Source: Liolophura sinensis
Lineage: Eukaryota; Mollusca; Polyplacophora; Chitonida; Chitonidae
Assembly: GCF_032854445.1 (NCBI RefSeq)
Contig: NC_088300.1
Span: 13,955,570 to 14,019,569 of the forward strand
Length of the DNA: 64,000 nucleotides
Direction of reading: 5' to 3'
The notes under the pieces are model-generated. The model was not told the origin of the DNA, searched no databases, and saw nothing but the letters and a program-made list of their open reading frames with translations. The first letter of the stretch is position 1. The number at the start of each line of letters is the position of its first letter. The position numbers and the translations under genes are program-made. Below are positions 38,762-49,700 of the stretch, piece after piece.

Positions 38762-39895
38762 TGTAAGTGTTCGTATTATTTACATAAATGCATAGTGTTT
38801 GGTTCTAGTTTGATGTAAACTGCCAGCTGAATTCAGTCTCCTGAATGTTCTATCACATCTGTGTTTTTTTTTTTGTACTTTCAGTCCTCCTGAATACAAA
38901 TATGATATTTTCAGTCCTCCTGAACATGTACATATCGAGTAAATCCATCAAAGTCTGGAAAGCAAAGCCTCGAAAGTTCTGTATGTTTGTTTACAACGAA
39001 ACCCTGCTGCGGAAGAAAACATTAAAGGGCACTAACTCGTCCTGAACATTCGCTGTCACGATTGACAGGCCGGCTGGCTACATCACGTTTACAGGATGAA
39101 ATGGACCAACACTGCAATATACATGCAATGAATGTCCAAAGAAATGAAATAGGTCTACATAAATCACACTTGTACCGACTGAGAGATCCGGATTCCTTTG
39201 TCCTGGTTTTAATTTTCATTACAGTAACTACCAACCAGTGATTGGCATATAAAATCTGTTAACCACGGCCACGTGATCACCAATCCAAGGTGAGTTCACT
39301 CTCGTCCCTGTTTGTATTAATCCCGTATGAAATATTTCGGCACATTATCTTGCCAAAATCAAGGGAGAAGCTGTTCTACACAATTTACAATGTGTAGTTA
39401 TTTTGCTTATGTAACAATGAAGGTTATTAGACAGCCAGATTAGCAACTAAAATATAACACTGTAAGACTGGTCTACTGGAAAACAATATATTTGACACTG
39501 AAGTTGTGATGATAACCTATCAACTTCAACAGAGTGAAAGGTTATACCTAAGAGCCAGCTATATATACACCAGGGTCTACTTAACTGGTTTCTTTTCAAA
39601 TAATTTGCATGAATAGACTGTGAGGACATTTCAGTGAGGCAATACCAAAGCTTACATAAAGGCTGGTAGAACAACTCACTGCCAAAGAAACAACAACAAA
39701 AAGCAAGAGATAAAAGAGGAAAATAGAAACAGAAGAACCTGTGTAACCAAGCATATCCAAACAAACACCCATGGGTACTCACACTAAATTATTTCTCACT
39801 TTTTAGTGCGGGGTCCCAAGTGTGGGATAAGTTATATTTCTATTTTAGTTATTTTACTCACTTTTCGTTGTCACGTTACAAGAGATTACAAGGAA
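38762..39895. other. No gene recognised
   Basis: A 111-codon minus frame at 39447-39782 has several hydrophobic residues but no recognisable family and no splice-compatible partner. It lies 3' of the degraded receptor copy. Confidence 0.35.
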
Positions 39896-40124
39896 GAAAG
39901 TAAGAACCAGACTAGGGGGCGATCTTCCATAACGCTCTATTACTTCCGGCGGAAAGACGAGATCTGTTATTTGTTGATCGTCAAATTCATCAGCAGATCT
40001 TTCAAGAGCTGCCCCGTGTCTTACAGAGGTGATACTTTATAGAAAGAGCAGTAGCATGATTGTTTTTTCTTTTTATGCACGTCTGAAAAAAATTATTTAT
40101 AGCATTTGAAGATTTGGAAGTCTG

Positions 40125-40335
40125 TCACTGATCAACCTTGGTTGAGTTGTCAGTATTCCGAATACCTGACGCCAAGGACGTTTAGTTGTCAGTTACTTGG
40201 ACATAGTTCGTTTGAGTTGACACTTACTTGGGCATCGTTTGGTTGAATTGACAGTTACTTGGGCATCGCTTGGTTGAGTTGTCAGTTACTTGTACATGGT
40301 TTGGTTGAGTTATCAGTTACTTGGACTTCCAAGTT
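40125..40335. repeat. 31-bp minisatellite
   Basis: About six tandem copies of a 31-base unit such as gggcatcgtttggttgaat followed by tgacagttactt. It lies between the PAN-like exon and the last exon of receptor copy 3, where intact genes have the mucin stalk exon. 31 is not a multiple of three, so it cannot encode a regular peptide repeat. Confidence 0.88.
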
Positions 40336-40636
40336 ACGACGTCTTTGAAAAACTTCGAGTCTTTCCAAGCAATCATATTTGCAAATCGTCAGTATTCGTC
40401 AGTACTCACCGGCATACTTTTATGTACTAGTTGGATAGATTTTCTGTCCTATGGGATTTTGATCTGGTGAAAAGGTGCGGGTGAGTCGCCAAAAACAGTT
40501 CACACCTGGCGCAGTGAGAAATGTAGTTAAAAACCCAACACTTGACGCCTACATTGGATATCTGACCATCACTAATTTGAAAACACTCCGCCAATTCTAG
40601 TTTCACGAATTTTAAACTGTTCACAAGCACACCTGA

Positions 40637-40915
40637 CTATAAACGCCTCCTTGTGTATGTCGTGTAAGGGCATTTCTGTCCTCTTACTCAATACCAGAAT
40701 AAAGGAACGTGAAACTTTTTCTAAAATCTTTGTCTGAAACATTGCTTGATAAGGATTAACAGTACAACGCTGTAAACGCCTCCTTGTGTATGTTGTGTAA
40801 GGACATTTCTGTCCTCTTACACATTACCAGAATAAAGGAACGTGAAACGTTTTGCTAAAATCTCTGTCTTGATTGATAAGGATTAATTGATATGGATTAA
40901 CAGTACAACACATGA
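40637..40915. repeat. Tandem duplication of about 133 bp
   Basis: The block taaacgcctccttgtgtatg to gataaggattaacagtacaac is present twice in succession (starts near 40637 and 40770) with few differences, so the duplication is fairly young. It lies just upstream of the PAN-like exon of receptor copy 3. Confidence 0.88.
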
Positions 40916-42085
40916 TATTGTTTAGCTGGTTTTGGAATGTTCGAATAAACCTCATCTACGTAGCAAGTAATTCGACATAATACACCCTAAAACTATAGAT
41001 TAAATGCATGGTCATGGAGATTTAGGACAATACCATGCTTAACGTTAAGTGAGCTCCAAAGCCACAATATTCTGGCCCCTGCAGTTTAGAGAAGCACATC
41101 TACATTGCATCTTAGGCATCAACAGTGTTCAGTGGGATAAAAACGTGAAATAAATGTAAATACCAGATGAAATCTGGTTGGCTCTGATTACGCGAATTAT
41201 TATCACCAAGACTTTTCCACAAACACTGTGAAGGTGAGAATCTACAAGCTTCAAGCCTCCTGTTAAATGCCGGGATTCAACCCGCACCTCGTCTGGCACG
41301 TGGCCAACAGTTACCTATGTCACCGAGTCATGTCAAACTCCTTGCTGCACATGCGCCCTGTTTACATCACTGCAAATTTTGAACATAACTCTTGACTAAT
41401 TTCGAGGTCACTGGGGTCACAATGATGAGGCAGGCAGACCACAAAAACTCAATCTTAGACTCAAGGAATACATTATACACATGCATATTCTGTATCTGAA
41501 GTATGCACAAGGCCATTATTATTTTTGTGGATGAAGTCGGATTAAATAGTTAAGCGGAAGAATACAAATGGTGAGGCTAAGCTTAAACGTGCGTCACCCA
41601 GGCTCCGAAGGTCAAGCTTGTCCAGTGGTGGCAGCGATGTAAAGCGAGCGTAGAGAGCGGCACACGCGCTGTAAGGTGTATGGATTCACGATCCGCTCTC
41701 CTGTTTGTTTTGATTACATACCTTAAGCACTCTAGCACATCAAATTTTGCGCTTTGAAAGGGTTTGAGCGGAGCCACCAGCCCTATAAACCATGTTTCAC
41801 ACATTTTCCACTCAATCCGACGGATTTGCTTGAAGTTTTTCCAACATGTGGAAGACAACATTCTGCTTGGCCTCGTCTTGTATCTCCACAAGATGGCCAC
41901 CCAGGTAGTGACAGGCGTCCGTGGCATCGTTCCACGTAAACATCTGAGGCACATATGTCAAGTTAGTTGACGTTGTTACAGCTCCTGTAGGACGGGAAAG
42001 GAATTTATCAGTTACGCAAAAGTCCAAGCGAGAACACTCCCCAGTTTAAATATATTACATTCTTGACTGCTGCAGTTGTAAAAGA

Positions 42086-42245
42086 AGAGTAAGTGAGTGC
42101 TTATAGGGTTTAACTTCGCCCTTTACAATTTTTCAGTCATATGACAACGAAGGAGTTCTTAGAATGCATGTAAGGTGCCTCCTTGTTACAGGACGGATTT
42201 CCGCCGCTCTTTTATGCTATCTGCTACCTTTTTCTCACCAACACT
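42086..42245 (-). repeat. SINE family 2, 3' end
   Basis: Read on plus as gtgagtgcttatagggttta, then caatttttcagtcatatgac and ggacggatttccgcc. This is the reverse complement of the 3' end of the family 2 copy at 51030-51230. Confidence 0.7.
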
Positions 42246-42423
42246 AAGTCGGACTACAAACCATTATTAATGCTTCATTCACATTCAGTACTTCTTTAGG
42301 GCAAGGTGATAACGTGCCAAGTTTGTATTATACATTATATTCCATAGCTAAAGAGAACCTGTCCACAAAAAAATGCAAATAAGTCTCCTTCACTAATGAA
42401 GAGTGCCAATAAATATTCGCCTG

Positions 42424-42640
42424 TTACAAAACCAAAATCAGGGAGTGAGGGCTGTCCTTAACAGACGTCACTTCATTGTAGTATGGGGAATCATTTTTTG
42501 CATTTATGTAAGCTCTGAAGCCACTGTTGACGGCCGCAATTGCCCTGATAAGATTGTGCAAATCACTGAGGAAGTGAATAATGGCGGGCCCGAAGAGGCA
42601 GCCTAGATCCGTAATTCCACTTGTCCTCTTAAGGAGCGTT
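42424..42640 (-). repeat. Repeat shared in inverted orientation with 45215-45345
   Basis: On the minus strand the segment contains tcttcgggcccgccattatt, then a run including gacagccctcactccctg and gttttggttttgt. The plus strand at 45215-45345 has matching blocks (tcttcggacaagccattatt, cagtcactccctgac). Each copy lies upstream of one receptor locus. It may be an independent dispersed repeat or part of the inverted duplication of those loci. Confidence 0.6.
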
Positions 42641-43369
42641 TCGTTTTTCAATCCCCAGTGGTATTTGCTCATGCCCTGTACCTTACACAAAACATTATCG
42701 AAGATTTGTGCTTTTGGAATACTGCGCCTTTACAAAAACATCTTTAAATACAAGATGTCTTAGAACGCTAAAGACATTAGTTTTTTCTACTGCTTCGGAC
42801 ATATGTGGGTTGCATCATAATAGTGAAGAAGAGGCATCACCACGCAGATGTGGAAGGTTAGGCTCCTATATACCCAAACATTCCACTGTATAGCGCTTAT
42901 ATTATATGAAATAGTACAAAGTGACTTGACACAGATTCCGGCATAATGGTCTCGTTCACATTTACTTGGTTGTGATGCATCGACTTCTTATTAAGTTAGT
43001 TTCGGTTAATTTGAATGACCAACATATATTGATATCAGTTGCATGAAGACGTCTCGTGAAACGTGTAACCTCCCAAGCTGCTTGATTCGGGCACTGCAAT
43101 ACATGAAAGTAAAGTAAAGATGCAGGTATGATTTCATGGAAACAAAGAATATCACGTGGACCGCCCGAGGCAGATTGTTTAAGGGACCTGTACGTTTAGA
43201 CTAGAGTTGACATAGACTGTCAGTCACAGTGAATAAACGATAGCACAATAAGACGAAGATGTTTAAAGATTTCTATTACATTCAGCGTTAGCTTAATTGC
43301 CCGGCATCAGAATACAACACCTCCTTAACTTGTGGTCTGAAGAATTTGGTGAAGGATTTGGTGTTTCAA

Positions 43370-43855
43370 ATTGGTACCGTGCATTGAGCATATCCTTGTC
43401 TATTGTTTTCTTGGTACGGTGCATGAGTCAAGCCTTATCCATAGCCCTTTTGGTACGGTACGTGAGGAAGACCTTGTCCATTGTTCACACGGTACCGTTC
43501 GTGAAGTAAACCTAGGCCATTGTCCACTTGGTACGGTGCATGAGACAAACCTTATCCATTGTCCAGTTTTTACCGTCCATCAGGCAAACCTTCATTGTCC
43601 ACTTGGTACGGTACATGAGTCAAACTTTGCCCATTTTCCACACGGTACCGGTCATAAAGCAAACCTCGTCCATTGTCCACTTGGAACGGTACATGAGTCA
43701 AACTTTGCCCATTTTCCACGCGGTACCGGTCATGAAGTAAACCTCGTCCATTGTCCACTTGGTACGGTACATGAATCTTGTTCATTGTCCAATTTGTACC
43801 GTGCCTCAGGCAAACCTTGTTCATTACCCACTTGGTACCGTGCATTTCGGACAAC
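43370..43855. repeat. 39-bp minisatellite, open on both strands
   Basis: Tandem units of 39 bases, such as cattgtccacttggtacgg followed by tgcatgagacaaacc. Alternating unit types give a 78-base higher-order period in the middle (VHCPLGTVHES and HFPxGTGHxxN when translated). 39 is a multiple of three, so frames stay open on both strands (163 codons on plus). I saw no signal peptide or splice context to support a gene. It lies between receptor copies 3 and 2. Confidence 0.9.
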
Positions 43856-43862
43856 CGCTTAA

Positions 43863-46796
43863 ATCCTGAAAATACGCTGGAGACACAAAGTACTCAGTAC
43901 TCCTAAGTTAACATGATATCGTTACTTGACAGTCTAGGTCCCGGTTAACAGATGTAAGTCCAGCACCCTACCACGATCATCACTAATGCAAGGGGCAAAG
44001 CCAAAATGGTTTCATTTAGTGGTACAATGAAATTTCAACCACAGACAATTTTGGAGTGTACACCTAGAAATCAAAAAGCATCGCCGTAATGCGGCTGAAG
44101 ATTGAAGTTTGGATGTTTGAGCACTTATCGACAGAAATCTGAATAAAACTTGAGCACTGTTTCATGAACCTACATATAGGAAACCGCACAGAGCCCGGGG
44201 AAAACCCACGATAAGCTCTTCCTACGCACGGTCGGAGAGGAAGCCAGCGTGGATTCACAGCGAACTCATTATAAGAAGCACCTAGGTCATTGCACTGTGC
44301 TGGCGTGGTAACCCATCCAAAGCCACGGAGGCCCCCTTTTACAGTTTAAAAGTGAGTGCTTGCGTTTTATACGTTATGACCAATTCATTATGCACTAGAA
44401 GTTCATTTCGGTCAATTTGATACAGTTTACGCCCGTTTCATGAAGCTTACTTAATAAAGTTTGCCCTTAAATATCATAACGACTTATGTTGTAGAGATAT
44501 AAAGAGCACTTAGATAAGGGCTTCTTATTTATGCTTCATGAAACGGGCCCTAGGACACTTACTCCATACACTTAACCATATCATATCATATTTAATGCCA
44601 CCCTTGAAGGTCATGCAGTGTGATTGTCGAGTAGACAAATCGTATGAATACAGAACATGCTCTATTTTATGTGATGGTAGCATTCGACCAATCGCTTCGT
44701 CTGAACGCGCATTATAAAATAGACTTGTCCTATTTTTATTCCACTTGTGGAATTAGACGAGTGCATACGACAGTTCACATCGTGTTAAAGCGGTTATAGG
44801 GACGAAGGGAGTTGTGTTCTAGAACGTAATTTTTAACCAAATTCCCTTCATTGTTGAAACAATATATTTGTCTTTCGATTTGGAAAGCCTACATTTTACC
44901 TTGATATTACCAAATAAATATTACCTTCACTTGACCTGCGTTGTAAGTACTACATATGATAGCTGGGTACGGTATAGCTTTTAGGGCAGAGAGAATATGG
45001 GTTCGAACTCGGATTTGTCATTTCTGTTTATTGGCAAGTTCTTGTCTTTAGAAATATAATAGAAAACAACTAAAAAGCTCATACATCTTATATGTAAAGT
45101 TCCAGTGGTTCAAGAACATGAACTTAGGAGTGGGGAAAAACTGGGACGTTGAAATCCTATTGGCATTCATGTATGTACAGTTCTTATCCAAATAATGCTT
45201 ACTCCGGCAAAGCTTTGAGGATCGCGGGTCTGGGTGTCATCTTCGGACAAGCCATTATTTACTTCATAAGTTTATGCAGCGTCAAGGACTGCCTTTCTCA
45301 CAGTCACTCCCTGACACTGGTTTTGTTACTCAATCGACGGTTTGTTGACGCTCCTTAATACAGTGAACAAAAGTCTTATTTTTATTCAGTTTAGAGGACC
45401 TGTTTCTTAAGAGTTTCGTAATGCACAATAGACATGAGGACGGTTATTGACTAAGCTGCAAATTCTCATCAGAAATATCCGTCTAATTGTTTAGGGGACT
45501 GAGTACAAGGGCAAAATGGGATTTTGCAGGGATGCAAAAGTTGAGGTCTAACATAAAAATCCATATCATTTAACCGTGCTGTACTAACTCTTAGGGAAAG
45601 AAACAAAAGAGTGCTTTTGCTGTTTTTTCCAGACTGAAATGAACGTATTAAATGTTTGTATATCATTAACCTGCCTGGTAACTTACATTGTACTTAACCT
45701 GAAATTACATTGTACTTAACCTGGCGAATAAATCGTTACTTGAGTGTGCACTCAAGGGTAATATTTAATCAGCTTAAGTATTTAACAGAATACAACATGA
45801 CGCCATGTCGCCATGACAAATAGTGTAAAAAGTTCCCCGCACTTGTTGAGAACAGTTAGCTAACATTACAAAACTGCTTTGCGTGACAAGATAACAAATA
45901 CTGTGTCAAGGATTTCAAACTCTTGAGATCGATAGTAGCACATTATACTGATCTGTAATGTTTAATAAATCATGACTGTGTCAGTTTGCAGGTCTAACGT
46001 AGCTTTAAGTGTCTCAGATAGAAATATAAAGTCACCCCTTTGCTTTTTCTTTTCAATACTTATACCGGATTCTGGCCAGATGACTACTTCATGGAATCGG
46101 ATAACTAATGCTTTGCATTTGTGGAGTATTCTGTTTAATGGTATGAGGCTACATGTACCAAACTGGCTTACTTTAGCAATTATCCTGACTACAAGCTTGT
46201 TGTTTAAAACTTCTACTTTATGACTGTGATTCACATTTCTGGCTCTGAGTGTTTTGCGATGCAATTTCGTCAATAACCGAGGAATAATTATATTTTGATT
46301 ATTGACTGCATAAGCTATAGGAAACGTCATAATTTTCATAGAAATGTCATGTAACATGTATTTCAATATTTGTGTCTGTTAGATTAAACATTCTAGGCAC
46401 AATAGCAGTTGTTACAAGCTACAGATGCACGTGATATTTATGAAAGCTGTCCAACAACGCTAAGGGATCTGCATGCGCGTTCGACCATTTCTTGTCACCA
46501 TGGAGTATTGTAGAGGAAGGAATCTCAAGGGCTCGAAGGTCAAGGCTGGAATTAAAGTAACAACTCGTGTGTCTTAAGGAGTGGAGGAAAAGTATCTTAA
46601 TTAAAACGTTAACTTTAATTTGGCATTCGTTCCTGGAGAGGAGATTTGGAACTGCGTTGGGGAGAGGTAGGTGTACAAACTCCAGGTCTGTTATAAATAC
46701 ATTGACATTTGTTATATTCATGGATAGTAACAGTGATACTTTTATTTCAGAACTGTTCTTGAAATCGTGCTTGGAGTTCTTCAGAGAAGCTTAGGA
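43863..46796. other. Upstream region of receptor gene 2; mobile-element fragments
   Basis: Contains a minus-strand SINE family 1 copy (about 44170-44336), MITE family C (44431-44550), and the repeat at 45215-45345 shared with 42424-42640. A 134-codon minus frame (45962-46366) and a 100-codon one (46419-46721) have no recognisable domain. The receptor gene 2 promoter must lie near the 3' end, but I see no clear TATA box. Confidence 0.5.
44431..44550. repeat. MITE family C, 120 bp
   Basis: Ends are GCCCGTTTCATGAAGCT and its complement AGC/TTCATGAAACGGGC. Related elements are at 59599-59728 and, split by a SINE, at 62835-63217. No coding capacity. Confidence 0.8.
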
Positions 46797-49700
46797 ATGA
46801 GCATTTTCACAATGAAAACGCATGCGCTGTGGTTATTCGTCGTATCATTTGTTATTTGGCTTCGATACAATTCAACAGGTAGGTTGTAGTGTTAGTATGA
46901 CTGTCATAATTCCAGATCACAAAGGATAGAAAGCCAAAAATAATGTCAGATTAAGCCTTTTAAGGAGAGTTATGAGGATATTAGACTTTTTTCTGTGTCC
47001 AAATTTTGGTTCCGGTTCTCAAAATAGTGGAGTTTTAAGTTGTAAGATTAAACATGTTGAAAATGAGACCAAGTTATACAAGATCTATAAAGCTAGTGTC
47101 AGCTCTGGGATTTGGACACAGTTAATGTTAAATGCTACATTTGGCTTGTTTCTACCAAGCTGACGCGCTACCCACCTCGACCACTGAGGCCCCGATTCAA
47201 ATTGTATGTGCAATTTATAAATTCCTTTCCAATCGTCCAGGAGCTTTAACAACGTTAACAAACTTGACGTATGTGCCTCAGATGTTGACGTGGAACGATG
47301 CTAGGGACGCCTGTCATCACATGGGCAGCCATCTTGTCGAGATTCAAGGCGAGACCAAGCAGAATATTGTCTTCCACATGTTGGAAAAACTTCAATCATC
47401 GACAAATACGACTGACATAATGAGGTAAGCAAAAGGCATTGAACACATTTGATGAATGTCTGAAAAAACACACACACTTTTTAAAGAATGAATGAATGAT
47501 TGCTTGGGGTTTAACGTCATACTTAACAATTTCTCAGTCATGTGACGATGAGGAGTCGCACTCAAGAATATTTCACTTATACGACGGCGGCCAGCATTGT
47601 GGTGGGAGGGAACCCGGAAAAACCCCACGACCATCCACAGGTTGCTGGAAGACCTTCCCACTTACAGCGGGAGGAGGAGTCATTAGGTGTGTGCACGTGT
47701 GCTTTGTCCTCTTGTAGCAGAGCGAATCCATACCGCCAACGTCCTGCCGCCACTGTAGTATCATGCCGAAAACTTCAAACGTGACACCCTTCTCAGTCAC
47801 ATTATAGTGACCCGGGGCCAACCAATCATGTTTTTTTGCTCATCTCTTTGTGCTGAGCGCCAAATGAGGCAGCAACAAAAACCAATTTTACAGTCTTTGG
47901 TATGATCCGACCCGGGTTTGGTGCCGGCTGTCCCGACTTCGAGCTGACGCTCTAATCATTAGGCCACCGATGCGGTCACCTTGTTAACAAAACATTTTTA
48001 CAAAATAACATTCGTCTGTTATTTTAACATTTTCAGCGACACACCCCTGTACATTGGCTTGGCCACTCTAACTTTGGATTCTACGGATTTTTACTGGACA
48101 GAGAGCTGCAAGCCTGTCACCAGGCAGACTGGGAAACAGACGAAGTTTTCTGACGCTCAGTTGGACATGAAATGTGCGACTCTTATCATCAGCAAGCGGG
48201 TGTGGGTCCTCTCTTACTGCTTCGAAGAGCGTCATTATATGTGCGAGAGTACTTCAGGTGTGTAGTCAAAAGGAACAGGGGAGTTGAATAGGGCTTTATG
48301 AGTAACGTTTGGGCTCCTAACCACTAGGCGCGAGTTCAGTCCCACCCAGAGACTAATGCTCAGTAAGAATGGGCGGTCGATCGCATTGGTGTCTGACAAA
48401 ATGTTTTCCACTAAAATGACGTGTGGGTTTGAAAGTCACACTTTGCCAAATGTCGGTTATTTACGCGTAGACAAAGAAACTGGGTGCTGCTTGAACACTG
48501 AATCAGAGGGACGCGACCAAAAAAATGTCCGAGGATTTTGCATGTCAATAAACAACCATTGCACATATTTACTTTCATTAACCTGAAATGGCAAACAAAC
48601 CGTTATTACTCGAATCCGAGCACACATAACCCTTGGAGCCAAATCACTTGACATTTCATAATAGGCAGGCAAAGGGTATTTTTCTCAGTCTTTCTGACAA
48701 TACCTAGAGCCTGCTTTTAGGGAGCACTTCTTGAACAACTTGGTCTTACGCGTGGTTCTAAGTTAATTTTTCCGCTCATTTTTCTTGAGTCCCTCAAGAA
48801 GCCGAGAATATTTTTTAACCCTTCCAGTAAGTAACAAAACATTGCACATATACAAACATTAATGTATATCAGGCAATAAACATGCTTTCAAATACGTTTC
48901 ACAACTATTTCATTTTATTTTTCAGGACAGAAATGCTCGTACACGGAGTACAAAATGGTGCGTTTACAGCCACAGCATCCGGTGACCAGTTTGGAGGTCT
49001 CAGCTTTGGAATTGGCGGAGTGTTTTCGCCTTTGTGACAATCACGCCTCTGATGTGGGCGTCGAATGTTGGGCCTTTAACTACCTGCGTTACAAGACGGT
49101 GTGTGAATTGTTTCTCACCACTCAGCCGTATCTTTTAGCCAGTTCAACATTCCACGAAAAGGATGACACAGTCAGTTTGTACATAAGAGAATGTTACACC
49201 AGTGAGTATGCACTGTTGGGTCGTAAATCTGACTAGCTTCGTTTTCCCAGTCTTTACATGTGGAATATCACAAGTATGCTGTCATCTTCATCGCTATGTA
49301 CAGTTTGACACCTTAACGAATAACACATGCTGTCTCTCACATTTATGATCTGTGTCTAGGACTAGGCCTACCACCTTTCGGCTAGTCCTACTTTCAGTCC
49401 GATTTTAACTTTACATTAACTATCACAGTTTTGTCATTTTTCTTGCAGTAAGCATTATTTACAGAGATAGACATTTTCTGCCACAAAGGCATCGTGTTAT
49501 TTCAGCTTTACACAATTAAGCTGTTTGCTTTTCACGTTTTTAGCTGGCTAGCGCTAAAGACAAAACCTAATTGTTAACGAATTATGTTTGACAGTCTTCA
49601 TTTTTTCATCTGTTATTAGTTGTGTTGGGAGATTCATATAAACTGCCGACCGTGGAAACCAACAGATCTTCAGAACCCCAGGTGAACTGTACAACAACAA

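Larger units (their letters stand above)
39896..41984 (-). pseudogene. Receptor copy 3, degraded
   Basis: Parts match the intact receptor genes in order on the minus strand. Exon 2 (41984 to about 41812) still reads TNLTYVPQMFTWNDATDAC and has its CTACAG acceptor, but its donor is unclear. The second lectin exon was not found between 41800 and 40640. Exon 4 (about 40640-40400) keeps LELAECF and GVKCWVFNY, but LCD has become ISD, losing a cysteine, and a frameshift precedes its end; a GTGAGT donor remains. The stalk exon is replaced by a 31-bp minisatellite. The exon 6 equivalent (about 40052-39915) keeps LTINK and SSFRRK but has in-frame stops near the position after SPL, after NK and after RRK. 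The locus cannot make the full receptor. Confidence 0.85.

Noticed and set aside
43370..43855. CRISPR array
   Set aside because: Units are directly adjacent with no unique spacers, and the genome is eukaryotic. It is a minisatellite.
45962..46366. 134-codon minus-strand frame upstream of receptor gene 2
   Set aside because: Among the longer unspliced frames, but it resembles no family I know, has no upstream partner exon and lies among repeats. It may be a transposon scrap.
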